Below, piece after piece: positions 16,889 through 25,842 of a stretch of 64,000 bases of DNA. A model generated the notes under the pieces. The model was given only the letters and a program-made list of their open reading frames with translations, had not been told where the DNA came from and ran no database searches. This DNA is from CBDCVA01 sp965222935 [NCBI: Candidatus Latescibacterota bacterium] (GTDB lineage: Bacteria; Latescibacterota; CBDCVA01). Every line of letters begins with the position of its first letter. Within the stretch, counting starts at the first letter, position 1. Position numbers and translations under genes: made by a program. The stretch covers positions 1,736,001 through 1,800,000 of the forward strand of contig CBDCVA010000002.1 in assembly GCA_965222935.1 (NCBI GenBank), given 5' to 3'.

Positions 16889-17094
16889 TCTGACCCTCCT
16901 TTCAGTTCTGGCGTCTAGCTTGCCCCCTTTCACCCTGGAGTGTCAGATCAAATCCTTACTACATCATGGGAAATCCCGCTATACATCTCCATCCTCCGAA
17001 TGGCCACATGACCCTCTTGATCCCATTCCGCACGCAGCTTTCACTCTCGCACATTCTCGTGTTTATTCGGGTCATTGAGTCAGAGTGAAGCGAG

Positions 17095-17100
17095 TATAAT
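17095..17100 (+). promoter_or_regulatory. -10 box upstream of DUF5916 gene
   Basis: A perfect TATAAT lies 18 bases before the ATG at 17119. No good -35 is found at 16-18 bases (TTGAGT is only 14 bases away), so the promoter may need an activator. The leader would be only about 12 bases. Confidence 0.45.
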
Positions 17101-17118
17101 GGGTTAATGCGGTAGGAT

Positions 17119-19290
17119 ATGGCTAGCCATCGTCGGCGCGCTCTTTTTTGGGCGCTCGCAAGTTTCGTGTGGGTCTGCGCTGACGGTGCAGCAGCGGCTA
17201 CCGGACGCTGGCTGGACCCAGCCCCGTTTCTGGTCGATGACACCTCACCGTCGGTCGACCACGAGTTGCACATTGCCCGGGTATCGTCGACTCCCGAGAT
17301 TGATGGCCGCCTCGAGCGCGCCGCCTGGGAGGGTGCCGGATGGGTCACGCACTTCACGCAGCGCGAGCCGGACGAGGGCCAGCCCGCCACGCAAGAGACC
17401 ATCGTCCTCGCTCTCTACGACGACTGGCATCTCTACCTCGGATTCATCTGCCTGGATAGCGACCCGGCGGGCATCATCGGTGAGGAGATGCGCCGCGACG
17501 CCCGGCTCGGCGGCGGCGACTACGTGGATATCGTCATCGACACCTTCCGCGACGGACGCAGCGGCTTCTACTTCGCCACCAACCCCCTTGGTGCCAGGCA
17601 GGACGGCCGTATCGCCGATGAGGGCGCCAACTTCACGCTGGCGTGGGACTGCGTCTGGGACTGCGCGGCTCACCAGGATGCGCACGGATGGACCGCCGAG
17701 ATGGCCATCCCCTTCACCAGCTTGCGCTTCCCCGCCGCCGAGGAGCAGATCTGGGGCATCAATTTCGGAAGACGCGTCCGCCGGCTCGAAGAGAAAACCC
17801 ATTGGTTCCCCGTTCCCCGCGAGTACAGCTTTCTCCGCCTGTCGCTGGCGGGGCGGCTCGTGGGTCTGCGCGATATCGCGCTCCGGCGCCGGGTCCAGAT
17901 CACGCCGTTTGTCAGTTCGCGCCGGATCAAAGACGACCCGGAGGCGCAACCTGCGACCGAGAGCGACGTCGGTCTCGACGTCTCGGTGGGTCTTTCGAGC
18001 AACCTGACCGCCGACGTGGCCCTCAACCCCGACTTTGCCCAAGTCGAAGCGGACCTGGAGCAGATCAACCTCACCCGCTTCGAGCTGTGGTTACCCGAGA
18101 AGCGCCCCTTCTTCCTCGAAGGGATCGAGGTGTTCAGCCAGAACCCCAGCCCCGTGGACCTCTTCTACACCCGCCGCATCGGCGTCCACGAGGGTGCACT
18201 GATCCCTATCGAAATGGGCGGCAAAGTCGGCGGCAAGCTCGGCGCGGCGAGTCTGGGTGGCCTCTACGTTCGCACCCGCGCCGCCGCCGGCCAACCCGCC
18301 GCCCACCAAGCCGTCCTCCGCGCTAAGCGCGACCTGTTCGCCCGCTCGAGCCTCGGCATCTTGGGCACTTTCAAGGACCCGGACAGGGGCTCTCCCAACA
18401 GCGCCGTGGGCATGGATTTCGCCCTCAAACCGTCCGACCGTTGGGAGATCACGGCCTACGGTGCGGGCACCTGGACGGACGGCCGGGCCGCCCGCGCCAC
18501 CCACCTGGGGGTGTACTGGGCGGATGACCGCTTCGACCTCTCCCTGGACCACCTCGATCTGGACGAGCACTTCGACCCTCAACTCGGGTTCGTCTCCCGC
18601 GTGGGGATCCGCCGCACGCAAGGCCAAGTCGCTTGGACGCCCTGGGTCCGCCGCTGGGGTGTGCGTCAGGCCAGCTTCAGCGTCGAGGTCGAGCACATCG
18701 CGGACCCCAGTCACCGCACCCTCGAGCGCAACGTCCACTTCGGCAACGGCATCCGCCTGGAGCGCGAGGGCTGGTCCTGGCTCACCATCACGCGCACCAC
18801 CGACGTCCTGGACGCGCCCTGGTCGACCAACGCCGGCGTCGTCCCCGAGGGGATCTACCGGTTCACCACCTGGTGGCTCTGGCTCAGAACCGACGAGGCC
18901 CGCCGGGTCTCCGCCGCCCTAAACTGGGAGGTCGGTGGCTTCTACGGCGGCACGCTCCGCAGCATCGCGCTCGCGCTCAACGCGCGCCCCGTCCCCGGCC
19001 TGCTCCTGGAGCTCGATGCCGACCGGCCCCGAATCCGCCTGCCGGGCTACCCTGTGGACGCAAGTACCCTCTTCCGCGGGCGCGCCACCTATGCCTTCTC
19101 GCCGGACCTCTTCATCCGCGCTCTGGCTCAACGCAACAGCGACGACGACGTGGTGAGCCTCAACGGGCTGGTGGGTTACACGCCGCCGTGGGGTCACACA
19201 TTGTATCTGGCGTACAGCGAAAGGCGTGAGGGCGGCATCACGGCCGACCGAGCCCTCACGGGCAAGGTGGCCTACCTCTGGCGTCGCTGA
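17119..19290 (+). CDS. CBM9-like / DUF5916 outer-membrane protein
   Basis: A 723-residue exported protein: signal peptide (RRRALFWALASFVWVCADGAAAA), then a carbohydrate-binding family-9-like module (about residues 45-250; STPEIDGRLERAAWEGAGW, WTAEMAIPFTSLRF, WGINFGRRVRRLEEKTHW). The C-terminal DUF5916 region follows (ADVALNPDFAQVEADLEQIN, LPEKRPFFLEG), and the rest alternates as in a beta-barrel. The family sits in the outer membrane; its substrate is unknown, although the CBM9 fold suggests glycans. It is monocistronic by layout, downstream of an IS relic. The final residues (GKVAYLWRR) fit a barrel strand. Confidence 0.88.
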   Translation: MASHRRRALFWALASFVWVCADGAAAATGRWLDPAPFLVDDTSPSVDHELHIARVSSTPEIDGRLERAAWEGAGWVTHFTQREPDEGQPATQETIVLALYDDWHLYLGFICLDSDPAGIIGEEMRRDARLGGGDYVDIVIDTFRDGRSGFYFATNPLGARQDGRIADEGANFTLAWDCVWDCAAHQDAHGWTAEMAIPFTSLRFPAAEEQIWGINFGRRVRRLEEKTHWFPVPREYSFLRLSLAGRLVGLRDIALRRRVQITPFVSSRRIKDDPEAQPATESDVGLDVSVGLSSNLTADVALNPDFAQVEADLEQINLTRFELWLPEKRPFFLEGIEVFSQNPSPVDLFYTRRIGVHEGALIPIEMGGKVGGKLGAASLGGLYVRTRAAAGQPAAHQAVLRAKRDLFARSSLGILGTFKDPDRGSPNSAVGMDFALKPSDRWEITAYGAGTWTDGRAARATHLGVYWADDRFDLSLDHLDLDEHFDPQLGFVSRVGIRRTQGQVAWTPWVRRWGVRQASFSVEVEHIADPSHRTLERNVHFGNGIRLEREGWSWLTITRTTDVLDAPWSTNAGVVPEGIYRFTTWWLWLRTDEARRVSAALNWEVGGFYGGTLRSIALALNARPVPGLLLELDADRPRIRLPGYPVDASTLFRGRATYAFSPDLFIRALAQRNSDDDVVSLNGLVGYTPPWGHTLYLAYSERREGGITADRALTGKVAYLWRR

Positions 19291-19304
19291 ACGTCCGTTC
19301 ACCA

Positions 19305-19322
19305 GCCTGAGCTTCCCGAAGG
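19305..19322 (-). repeat. REP-like dispersed element copy 1
   Basis: Minus-strand CCTTCGGGAAGCTCAGGC. Related copies sit at 25525-25547, 27931-27951, 30258-30281 and 59685-59708; all are intergenic. Confidence 0.55.
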
Positions 19323-19349
19323 CCCTCGGATGCGACCGGAGAGGACGCT

Positions 19350-19514
19350 ATGAGGCTGAAATGGGAAATCCCGCGTCCGAAGGTTCAAGAGGTGCTGGAC
19401 CACGTGAACGTGAAGGCCATGATGATCTTGAACACATGTGCCGAACCGTGGTGGGAGGGGAGTTCGAAGTCCAGTCGGCAACTTAACATCGCACATGTGG
19501 CGTGTTACCGATGA
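19350..19514 (+). CDS. possible small ORF, 54 residues
   Basis: The frame starts at ATG 19350 with GGAGAGG five bases upstream and encodes MRLKWEIPRPKVQEVLDHVN and more, ending ACYR. It has no recognised relative and only average codon bias. It lies alone between two larger genes on the same strand. Confidence 0.25.
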   Translation: MRLKWEIPRPKVQEVLDHVNVKAMMILNTCAEPWWEGSSKSSRQLNIAHVACYR

Positions 19515-19613
19515 AGGCAGATCAAAGGGGGTTGTAATCCTGCCGCTCCGCTAGTATTCTTGATGCTCCTTGTACGACGCCCCTGTCTTGTCTGAGAAGG
19601 GGGGACTCGTCTA

Positions 19614-21830
19614 ATGGAGCTCCACGAGCCGATACCACCACCCGTTGAGGACCGCCTGCGCGGCCTCGACGGCGACACCCCACCGACGATCCACCTGAGC
19701 GTCGCCACCGACATCGGCGCCGACGGCCACTATGGTGCGCGCTGGCTCGTCGCTGTGGACGACCGCATCGTCGTGACCGGCGAGGACGGCGCCGCGAATG
19801 GCGAAATCGTCCTGCCCTTCGAAGGCATCCAGAAGGTGCGTACCGAACATCTGGTCGGCACGGGAGCGCTTGTCGCCGATCTGGAGAAGGGGCAGGTCGA
19901 GCTGGCGCGGTACAGCGTCTCGCTGGCACCCAAGTTCGGAAACGTCGCGAAGGCGCTGACGGGGCTCGCAACCGAGCGCGAGATTCCGACGCTTCCCATC
20001 CTCGACGAGGACACGCACTGCCAAAGATGTAGCAGGCCGCTCCCCGAGCCGGGAGGCGTATGCCGCGCGTGCCTGCCCAAAGGCCAGGTGCTCGTGCGGC
20101 TTCTGGGCTACGTCAAGCCGCACTGGCCTAAGGCTGTCCTGATCGCGGTGGGCATGATGACCTCCAGCGCGGTCGAGCTCGTCCCGCCGTACCTGACCAA
20201 GCTGCTGGTGGACGACGTACTGGAGCCCAAGGAGAACGCCGAGCTGCTTCTGCTTTTGGTGGGCGGGCTCCTGTTGGCGCAGTTGGCCGCCCGAGGGCTC
20301 CATGGCTTCAGACACTGGATTCAGGGCTGGTTGGGCGTGCGGATCATCTACGAGATCCGCACCTCGCTATACCAGCACCTCCAGCGCCTCACCCTGCGCT
20401 ACTACGACCGAGCGCAGACGGGCGCGATCATCAGCCGCGTCTCGAATGACACCCGGATGCTCCACGGGCTGACCGTGGACGGCCTACCGTACGCGGGCGT
20501 GAGCCTTCTGAGGATCGCCGCTATTGGCGCAGTGCTCTTCTCGATGGACTGGGTGCTGACGCTATGGGTTCTCGCACCGATACCGTTTCTGGCGCTGATC
20601 TCGGTCGCTTTCGGCAGGCGGTTGGTGATGCTATGGCATTTCATTCAGAACCAGCGGGCACACATGACGGCCAAGTTGAACGACTCCATCTCGGGCATCC
20701 GCATCGTCAAGGCTTTCGCTCAAGAGGAGCAGGAGATGCAGGGGTTCGACCAGCGGGCCTACGGCCTGTTCCGCGCCGGCTGGCGCATGGAAAAGATCTG
20801 GGCGACCCTGTTTCCCGCCATGATGTTCATCATGACCCTCTCTTCGCTCATCATCTGGCTCGTTGGGGGTATGCGCGTGCTGGAGGGACTGGTGACGCTG
20901 GGGACTCTGATGGCGTTCCAGGGCTATGTGCTGATGCTGTACGAACCGCTGCACGAACTGATGATGATGAACCGGTCGCTGACCAGCGGACTGGCGGGGG
21001 CGCAGCGCATCTTCGAGATCCTCGATACCGAGCCCGAGCTCTATGAGGTGCCCGACGCGGTAAGCTTGCCCGAGATGAAGGGCCACATCCGCTTCGAGGG
21101 GGTCACTTTCGGCTACGATCCGCATCAGCCGGTGCTGCACGGTGTTGACCTGGACGTCCCTCCGGGCCAGATGGTCGGGCTCGTGGGGCACTCAGGGGCG
21201 GGCAAGAGCACGATGATCAACCTGATCTGTCGCTTCTACGACGTCCAGGAGGGCCGAATCACGGTCGATGGTGTGGACGTCCGCAAGCTCAAACTCAAGG
21301 ACTTGCGCGAGCGGGTCGGGATCGTGCCTCAGGAATCGTTCCTCTTCCATGGCACCATCGCCGAGAACGTCGCCTACGGCAAGCCGGAGGCGACCCGAAC
21401 CGAGATCATCCGCGCAGCCCGGGCCGCCAATGCCCACGGCTTCATCGTTCGCCAGCCCGACGGCTACGATACGCAAGTGGGCGAGCGGGGCGCCGGACTC
21501 TCGGCGGGCGAGCGCCAGCGGATCGCCATTGCACGGGCGATCCTGCACGATCCCCAGATTCTGATCCTCGACGAGGCCACCAGCTCGGTGGATACCGAGA
21601 CGGAGAAGCAGATTCAGCAGGCGCTGACGCGGCTGATCGAGGGCCGGACAACTTTTGCCATCGCGCACAGGCTCTCGACCTTGCGCAACGCCGATAAGCT
21701 CCTGGTCCTCGAAAAGGGCAACAAAGCGGAGTACGGCACCCACGACGAGCTCATGGCCCAAGAGGGGGTTTACTACCGCTTGGTCCAGACCCAGGCCGAA
21801 CTCTCGAAGATCAAGGCCATCGATGGTTGA
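19614..21830 (+). CDS. ABC transporter, fused permease-ATPase (cyanophycin-metabolism-associated type)
   Basis: A 738-residue half-transporter with an extra ~150-residue N-terminal cytosolic region. That region carries a zinc-ribbon-like pair CQRCSRPLPEPGGVCRAC (about residues 138-155). Six transmembrane helices follow, then an ATPase domain: Walker A GHSGAGKST (about 523), signature LSAGERQR, Walker B ILILDEATSSVD and H-loop IAHRLST. The exporter forms a homodimer or heterodimer in the inner membrane. The N-terminal ribbon and the immediately downstream DUF1854 gene (8-base overlap) match the arrangement annotated elsewhere as cyanophycin-metabolism-associated. No cyanophycin synthetase or cyanophycinase gene is in the window, so the substrate is open. 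Confidence 0.92.
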   Translation: MELHEPIPPPVEDRLRGLDGDTPPTIHLSVATDIGADGHYGARWLVAVDDRIVVTGEDGAANGEIVLPFEGIQKVRTEHLVGTGALVADLEKGQVELARYSVSLAPKFGNVAKALTGLATEREIPTLPILDEDTHCQRCSRPLPEPGGVCRACLPKGQVLVRLLGYVKPHWPKAVLIAVGMMTSSAVELVPPYLTKLLVDDVLEPKENAELLLLLVGGLLLAQLAARGLHGFRHWIQGWLGVRIIYEIRTSLYQHLQRLTLRYYDRAQTGAIISRVSNDTRMLHGLTVDGLPYAGVSLLRIAAIGAVLFSMDWVLTLWVLAPIPFLALISVAFGRRLVMLWHFIQNQRAHMTAKLNDSISGIRIVKAFAQEEQEMQGFDQRAYGLFRAGWRMEKIWATLFPAMMFIMTLSSLIIWLVGGMRVLEGLVTLGTLMAFQGYVLMLYEPLHELMMMNRSLTSGLAGAQRIFEILDTEPELYEVPDAVSLPEMKGHIRFEGVTFGYDPHQPVLHGVDLDVPPGQMVGLVGHSGAGKSTMINLICRFYDVQEGRITVDGVDVRKLKLKDLRERVGIVPQESFLFHGTIAENVAYGKPEATRTEIIRAARAANAHGFIVRQPDGYDTQVGERGAGLSAGERQRIAIARAILHDPQILILDEATSSVDTETEKQIQQALTRLIEGRTTFAIAHRLSTLRNADKLLVLEKGNKAEYGTHDELMAQEGVYYRLVQTQAELSKIKAIDG

Positions 21831-22326
21831 TCAGGGCAGAAAGACCCTCGACCCGCGAGCCGTGACGCTTCGCCGCGATCGGGGCCGGCTGGTTTTGACG
21901 ATCGGCGAAGAGCGGCACGAAGGGATCAAGGTCGTCCGCGCCTTCCCCAGCTCGGCGCCCGACGAGTGGATCGCCTTTCTGGATGGTGAGGACGAGGAGA
22001 TCGGCACCCTGCCCAGCCTGGCTGGTACGGACGAGGTGACCGAGACGGTCATCGGGGAGGAGCTCGAGCGGCGCTACTTTGTCCCCCGCGTCCTGAGCAT
22101 CGACAGCGTGCGGAACGAGCACCGCATGATCCGCTGGGAGGTCGAGACCGACCGGGGGGGCCGCACGTACTGGGTCAGAAGCTCGCGCAGGAGCGAGGGC
22201 GCCAGGAGCACGGTTGATCTCGGCGGCGGTCGGTTGCTCCTCACCGACGTCGTGGGAAACCGCTTCGAAGTGGACCGAAACGCTCTGGACGCCCGCAGCC
22301 GCGCCCTGGTCGCGCGGGTGCTCTAG
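21823..22326 (+). CDS. DUF1854 family protein
   Basis: The 167-residue protein starts at ATG 21823, overlapping the ABC gene stop (ATGGTTGA), which implies translational coupling. It has the DUF1854 pattern: GEERHEGIKVVRAFPSSAPD, IAFLDGEDEEIGTLPSL, LERRYFVPRVLSIDSV, TYWVRSSRRSEG and LTDVVGNRFEVD. The family is soluble and cytosolic and nearly always encoded next to the zinc-ribbon ABC exporter; its function is unknown but likely regulates or docks to the transporter. Confidence 0.88.
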   Translation: MVDQGRKTLDPRAVTLRRDRGRLVLTIGEERHEGIKVVRAFPSSAPDEWIAFLDGEDEEIGTLPSLAGTDEVTETVIGEELERRYFVPRVLSIDSVRNEHRMIRWEVETDRGGRTYWVRSSRRSEGARSTVDLGGGRLLLTDVVGNRFEVDRNALDARSRALVARVL

Positions 22327-22371
22327 CCCCGCCGCTGCCGGCGACCTCTTCCGCATGGGTGCGGCGCCGCA

Positions 22372-23391
22372 TTACAGCAGCCCCATCTCGATGAGTTTCT
22401 CGGCGATCTGGACGGTGTTGGTCGCGGCGCCCTTGCGCAGGTTGTCGGAGACGACCCACAGGTCGAGCGCATTGGGCTGGGAGGGGTCCTCGCGCACCCG
22501 GCCGATGTAGACTCCGTCGGTGCCCGCGGCGTCACGGGCGAGAGGGTAGCGGCTGCACCCCGGCTCGTCCACGACGGTGATCCCCCCGAACGTTCCCATG
22601 ATCTCGCGCGCCTCGTCCGCCGTCACCTTCCGGCCGAGCTTGACGTTGATCGCCTCCGAGTGGGCCACCGCCACGGGGACGCGGACGCACGTCGCGGTGA
22701 TGGGCATCCCGGGGGCATCGAAGATTTTGCGGGTCTCCCGGATCATCTTCGCCTCTTCGCGGTAGTAGCCGGGGAACTCGGGGTCGAGCGCGTCCACCTG
22801 AGGGATAGCGTTGAAGGCGATGGGGTGCGGGTAGACGCTGGCTACCGGCGCCTCGCCTCGGGCGAGTTGGCCGACCTGCGCCTCGAGCTCCCGGAGTCCC
22901 TCGCGGCCGCTGCCGGTGACCGACTGGTACGTGCTGACGACGACCCGCTCGATCCCGGCGGTCCTGTGGAGCGGCGCGAGCGCCACGGCCATCTGAATGG
23001 TCGAGCAATTGGGGCTAGCGATGAATCCCTCGTGATGCCTGAGGTGCTCGGGGTTGACCTCGGGAATAACCAGGGGCACGCGCGAATCCATGCGGAAATC
23101 GTTGCCGTTGTCGATGACGATAGAGCCGCGCTCGACGGCCTCCCATCCGAATTGGGTCGAGGCGCCTTTTTCGCCCTCGGTGCCCGCGAAGAAGGCGATC
23201 TGGACGCCATCGAAGGCGCCGGGGAAACAGTCTTCGACCTCGTACTCGGCGCCGGCGATCACCTGGCGCCTGGCGCTCCGGCCCAACAGCTTGAGCGATG
23301 CGACCGGGAAGCTCCGTTCGCGCAGGACCTGCACCATGCGCTGGCCCACCAGGCCAACGCCCACGACGGCGACGTTATAGCGTCTGCTCAC
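22372..23391 (-). CDS. asd: aspartate-semialdehyde dehydrogenase
   Basis: The 339-residue enzyme reduces aspartyl phosphate to aspartate semialdehyde with NADPH, the branch point to lysine/diaminopimelate, threonine and methionine. Seen in sequence: Rossmann start VAVVGVGLVGQRMVQVL, catalytic cysteine in SPNCSTIQM (about residue 128), SGSGREGLRELEAQ-type loop (TYQSVTGSGREGL), and substrate arginine/histidine region CVRVPVAVAHSEAI. Length is normal. The start is GTG at 23391; the ribosome site is weak. It is convergent with the DUF1854 gene. Confidence 0.95.
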   Translation of the reverse strand: MSRRYNVAVVGVGLVGQRMVQVLRERSFPVASLKLLGRSARRQVIAGAEYEVEDCFPGAFDGVQIAFFAGTEGEKGASTQFGWEAVERGSIVIDNGNDFRMDSRVPLVIPEVNPEHLRHHEGFIASPNCSTIQMAVALAPLHRTAGIERVVVSTYQSVTGSGREGLRELEAQVGQLARGEAPVASVYPHPIAFNAIPQVDALDPEFPGYYREEAKMIRETRKIFDAPGMPITATCVRVPVAVAHSEAINVKLGRKVTADEAREIMGTFGGITVVDEPGCSRYPLARDAAGTDGVYIGRVREDPSQPNALDLWVVSDNLRKGAATNTVQIAEKLIEMGLL

Positions 23392-23754
23392 AGCCTTGCT
23401 CGCATCCCGAACCCTCCTTGCAACTCTTGCGGACTATGATTCTGGAAGCTCAAGGAAAACGTGTTGACGTAACCGACATAAATCAGAGCGCCTTGGTTTG
23501 GAACATCGCGCCCAATAAAGCTCTTGGCGTCATAAATCCCCGCGGCCTAGTCGGCCTCGATACGTATTCCCCGCGAGAGACCCCTAAGAGCTCATCCCTG
23601 CGCGCCTCGTACGTCCGAAGCTCTTGCTCCTAATGGGTACACGTTCATCCGTTTCACCCGCAACGATACATTCACCCACGGGTGCAGGGCAACTTCCTTG
23701 AGGCGGGACGATGATCGGACTCGATGGCTCCGGCGGCGGCAGGCGGCGTGAACG
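23392..23754. other. intergenic interval
   Basis: About 360 bases between two minus-strand genes. A plus-strand frame from ATG 23436 (65 codons) lacks the codon bias of real genes. No tRNA-like fold, terminator or clear promoter was recognised. Confidence 0.4.
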
Positions 23755-25449
23755 TCAGGCGCGGAACAGCTCGCCCATACGCTTGCCCAGGAAGCGGCCG
23801 GCCACCGCAATGCTCCCGCCGAGCAGGAACATGCTCAGCACGCCCATCGCGCTGGCGATGTAGGGTCCGTCCCTGAGGCGCTGAGCAAGGGCCCAGATGG
23901 CCTTGGTGATGGGATAATGCTGCTCGCGCATGGCGAGGATCAGGCTATCGGAGACCTCCAGCATGGCGAAGGCGAAGACCAGGATGCTCCCGGCGACCAG
24001 GTTGGCCAGGATCAGGGGCAAGGAGATCTTGCGGATCGTGCGCCAGGCCGAGGCGCCCAGGTTGAGGGATGCCTCCTCGAGCGTCACGCTCGTCTGCTGG
24101 AAGCCGGCATAGGCCGCACGGAGCATGTAGGGGAGCCTGCGGACCGCGTAAGCGATGACTAATAGAGGCATCGGGTTCTCGCGCGCGGACAGCGGAGTGG
24201 AGGCGAAGCTGGTGGCGTAGCCAAAGGCGAGTACGAGTCCCGGCAGCGCGAGAGGCAGCATGGCGCTCGCATCGAGCAAAGCACCTCCGGGCACCGCCTT
24301 GCGCACGAGCAGGTACGCCAATCCCACGCCGATTGTGAGGTCGGCCAGAGTCGAGAGCGAGGAGAGGAAGAGGCTGAGCTGGATGCTGCCCATCGTCAGC
24401 CGGTGCTCGAAGACCATCGGGTAGAATTTCGCCGTGAACTCGTGCGGCAGGATGCTCATGGACCACTTGTGCGAAAAGGAGACGATCAGGACGCTCGCGT
24501 GGGGGAGGAGCGCGACGGCAGTGACGCCCAGGCACAACAGCCCGATCAGGATGCGCAGCGCTTTAGTGGGGATGCGCGCCTCGAGGCCTGTCTGCGCGCG
24601 GGACACCGAAGCCACCTCGCGCCTGCCGAAGAGCGCCTTTGAGGCGTAGAAGAGGCCAACGGTCAAGACGAGGGTGAAGACGACGAGCGCGTAACCCATG
24701 GGATTGCCGCCAATATCGTTCACCAAGTTGAAGATCTCGACGGCGACGACGCGGTGATAGCCGAGCATCAGCGGGGTGCCCAGGTCGGTGAAGGCCCAGA
24801 TGAAGACGATGCTCGCACCCGCGAAGACGCCTGGGAGCATGAGCGGCAGCGTCACGGTGCGAAACAGCCGCCATCCACGCGCGCCCAGGTTGCGCCCCGC
24901 CTCTTCAAGGGCCGGGTTCACGTTGGCAAGGGCGCTGGCGATGTTCAGGTACATGATCGGGTAGAGGTGGAGCACCTCCAGAGCGACGACGGCCCAGAAC
25001 CCCCCCGCACCCAGCCAGTCGATGGGGCCCTCGATCAGCCCCAAGCGCATGAGCACGAGATTGACCGAGCCGAATCGCGAGAAGATCAGGCGGGTACCGA
25101 TCGCTCCCACGAAGGGCGGCATGACCATCGGGACCAGAAGAAGTGCGGCATAGATGGCTTTCTCCGGGAACTCGTAGCGCGCCAGGGCGAAGGTCAAAGG
25201 CAGTGTGAAAAGAAAGGTGATCACCGTCGTGCATGCCGCGAGCGCCAGGCTGTTGAGCATGAGCTCGCGGGTGGCCGGGTTGGTCAGCAGCAGCCGGAAA
25301 AAGCCGATCGAAAAATCGCCTTGGGGGAAAAAGGCGCCGCGGAAAACGTAGCCCAGCGGGTAATAGAGGAACGCTGCGAAGAAAAGACCTAGCGCCACCG
25401 CGGCGATCGGCGTCGCACGGCGACGGACCCATCCGTACAAGGTGCGCAT
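23755..25449 (-). CDS. ABC transporter permease, fused two-domain (ferric-iron/FbpB-ThiP type)
   Basis: A 564-residue inner-membrane protein with about 12 transmembrane segments in two homologous halves. Each half has a binding-protein-dependent permease EAA-type loop: LEEAGRNLGARGWRLFRTVT (about residue 185) and LEEASLNLGASAWRTIRKIS (about 470). This double architecture is used for iron(III), thiamine or 2-aminoethylphosphonate uptake. Neither an ATPase nor a binding-protein gene adjoins, so the substrate cannot be assigned. ATG at 25449; GGAGACT-like site upstream. Confidence 0.92.
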   Translation of the reverse strand: MRTLYGWVRRRATPIAAVALGLFFAAFLYYPLGYVFRGAFFPQGDFSIGFFRLLLTNPATRELMLNSLALAACTTVITFLFTLPLTFALARYEFPEKAIYAALLLVPMVMPPFVGAIGTRLIFSRFGSVNLVLMRLGLIEGPIDWLGAGGFWAVVALEVLHLYPIMYLNIASALANVNPALEEAGRNLGARGWRLFRTVTLPLMLPGVFAGASIVFIWAFTDLGTPLMLGYHRVVAVEIFNLVNDIGGNPMGYALVVFTLVLTVGLFYASKALFGRREVASVSRAQTGLEARIPTKALRILIGLLCLGVTAVALLPHASVLIVSFSHKWSMSILPHEFTAKFYPMVFEHRLTMGSIQLSLFLSSLSTLADLTIGVGLAYLLVRKAVPGGALLDASAMLPLALPGLVLAFGYATSFASTPLSARENPMPLLVIAYAVRRLPYMLRAAYAGFQQTSVTLEEASLNLGASAWRTIRKISLPLILANLVAGSILVFAFAMLEVSDSLILAMREQHYPITKAIWALAQRLRDGPYIASAMGVLSMFLLGGSIAVAGRFLGKRMGELFRA

Positions 25450-25842
25450 CAGTCTCCTTCCGCCTTCTCGCCAGCAGAGAGGGGAATGAGCTTATTCTTA
25501 AGCGGATTCGTGTTCAGTAGGGCCATCCTTCGGCGAGCTCGGGACGGCGAGCACCCTAGCGATGCTAGAGTCGCCATGACCGCCCATCGCACGTGTAAGG
25601 TGCGTTCAGCCCGTTAGACACTTAATATACGGCGCGCAGCGGGATGTGCCCTCAACTGCGTCACCGTTTTCGGAAAGCACATGGCTTCGCTACGGTACTC
25701 TCGCGCGTTGGCCACTGGCGCCAGCTACCCCACGGACGTGCGGGGCACGGCGGACGATGCGATCCATCCGGCGCGGGACGAGCCGACGACCGTGATCCGG
25801 CGATAGGCGGTGTGCGAAGACCTGAGGGTCGGAGCGAGAGCT
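25450..25842. other. divergent intergenic region
   Basis: About 390 bases between the divergent permease and DUF3108-like genes. A REP-like element occupies 25525-25547. An AT-richer patch (25610-25635) may contain a promoter, but no hexamer pair is convincing. Confidence 0.4.
25525..25547 (+). repeat. REP-like dispersed element copy 2
   Basis: ATCCTTCGGCGAGCTCGGGA followed by CGGC; same core CTTCG-GC-AGCTCGGGA-GGC as the copy at 30258. Confidence 0.6.

Larger units (their letters stand above)
16688..17118. other. intergenic interval with IS481-like relic and a -10 box
   Basis: About 430 bases between the divergent aminotransferase and DUF5916 genes. It contains a small transposase relic (16799-16888, minus) and, near 17080-17100, the probable promoter of the next gene with TATAAT at 17095-17100. 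No other coding signal was seen. Confidence 0.5.
19291..19613. other. intergenic interval with REP-like copy and a small frame
   Basis: About 320 bases. It contains a REP-like element (19305-19322) and a weak small frame (19350-19514). Just before 19614 lies AAGGGGGG, the ribosome site of the ABC gene. No convincing promoter or terminator was found. Confidence 0.45.

Noticed and set aside
23436-23633. 65-codon frame in the gap before the permease
   Set aside because: Codon use unlike neighbours, no ribosome site and no recognisable sequence.
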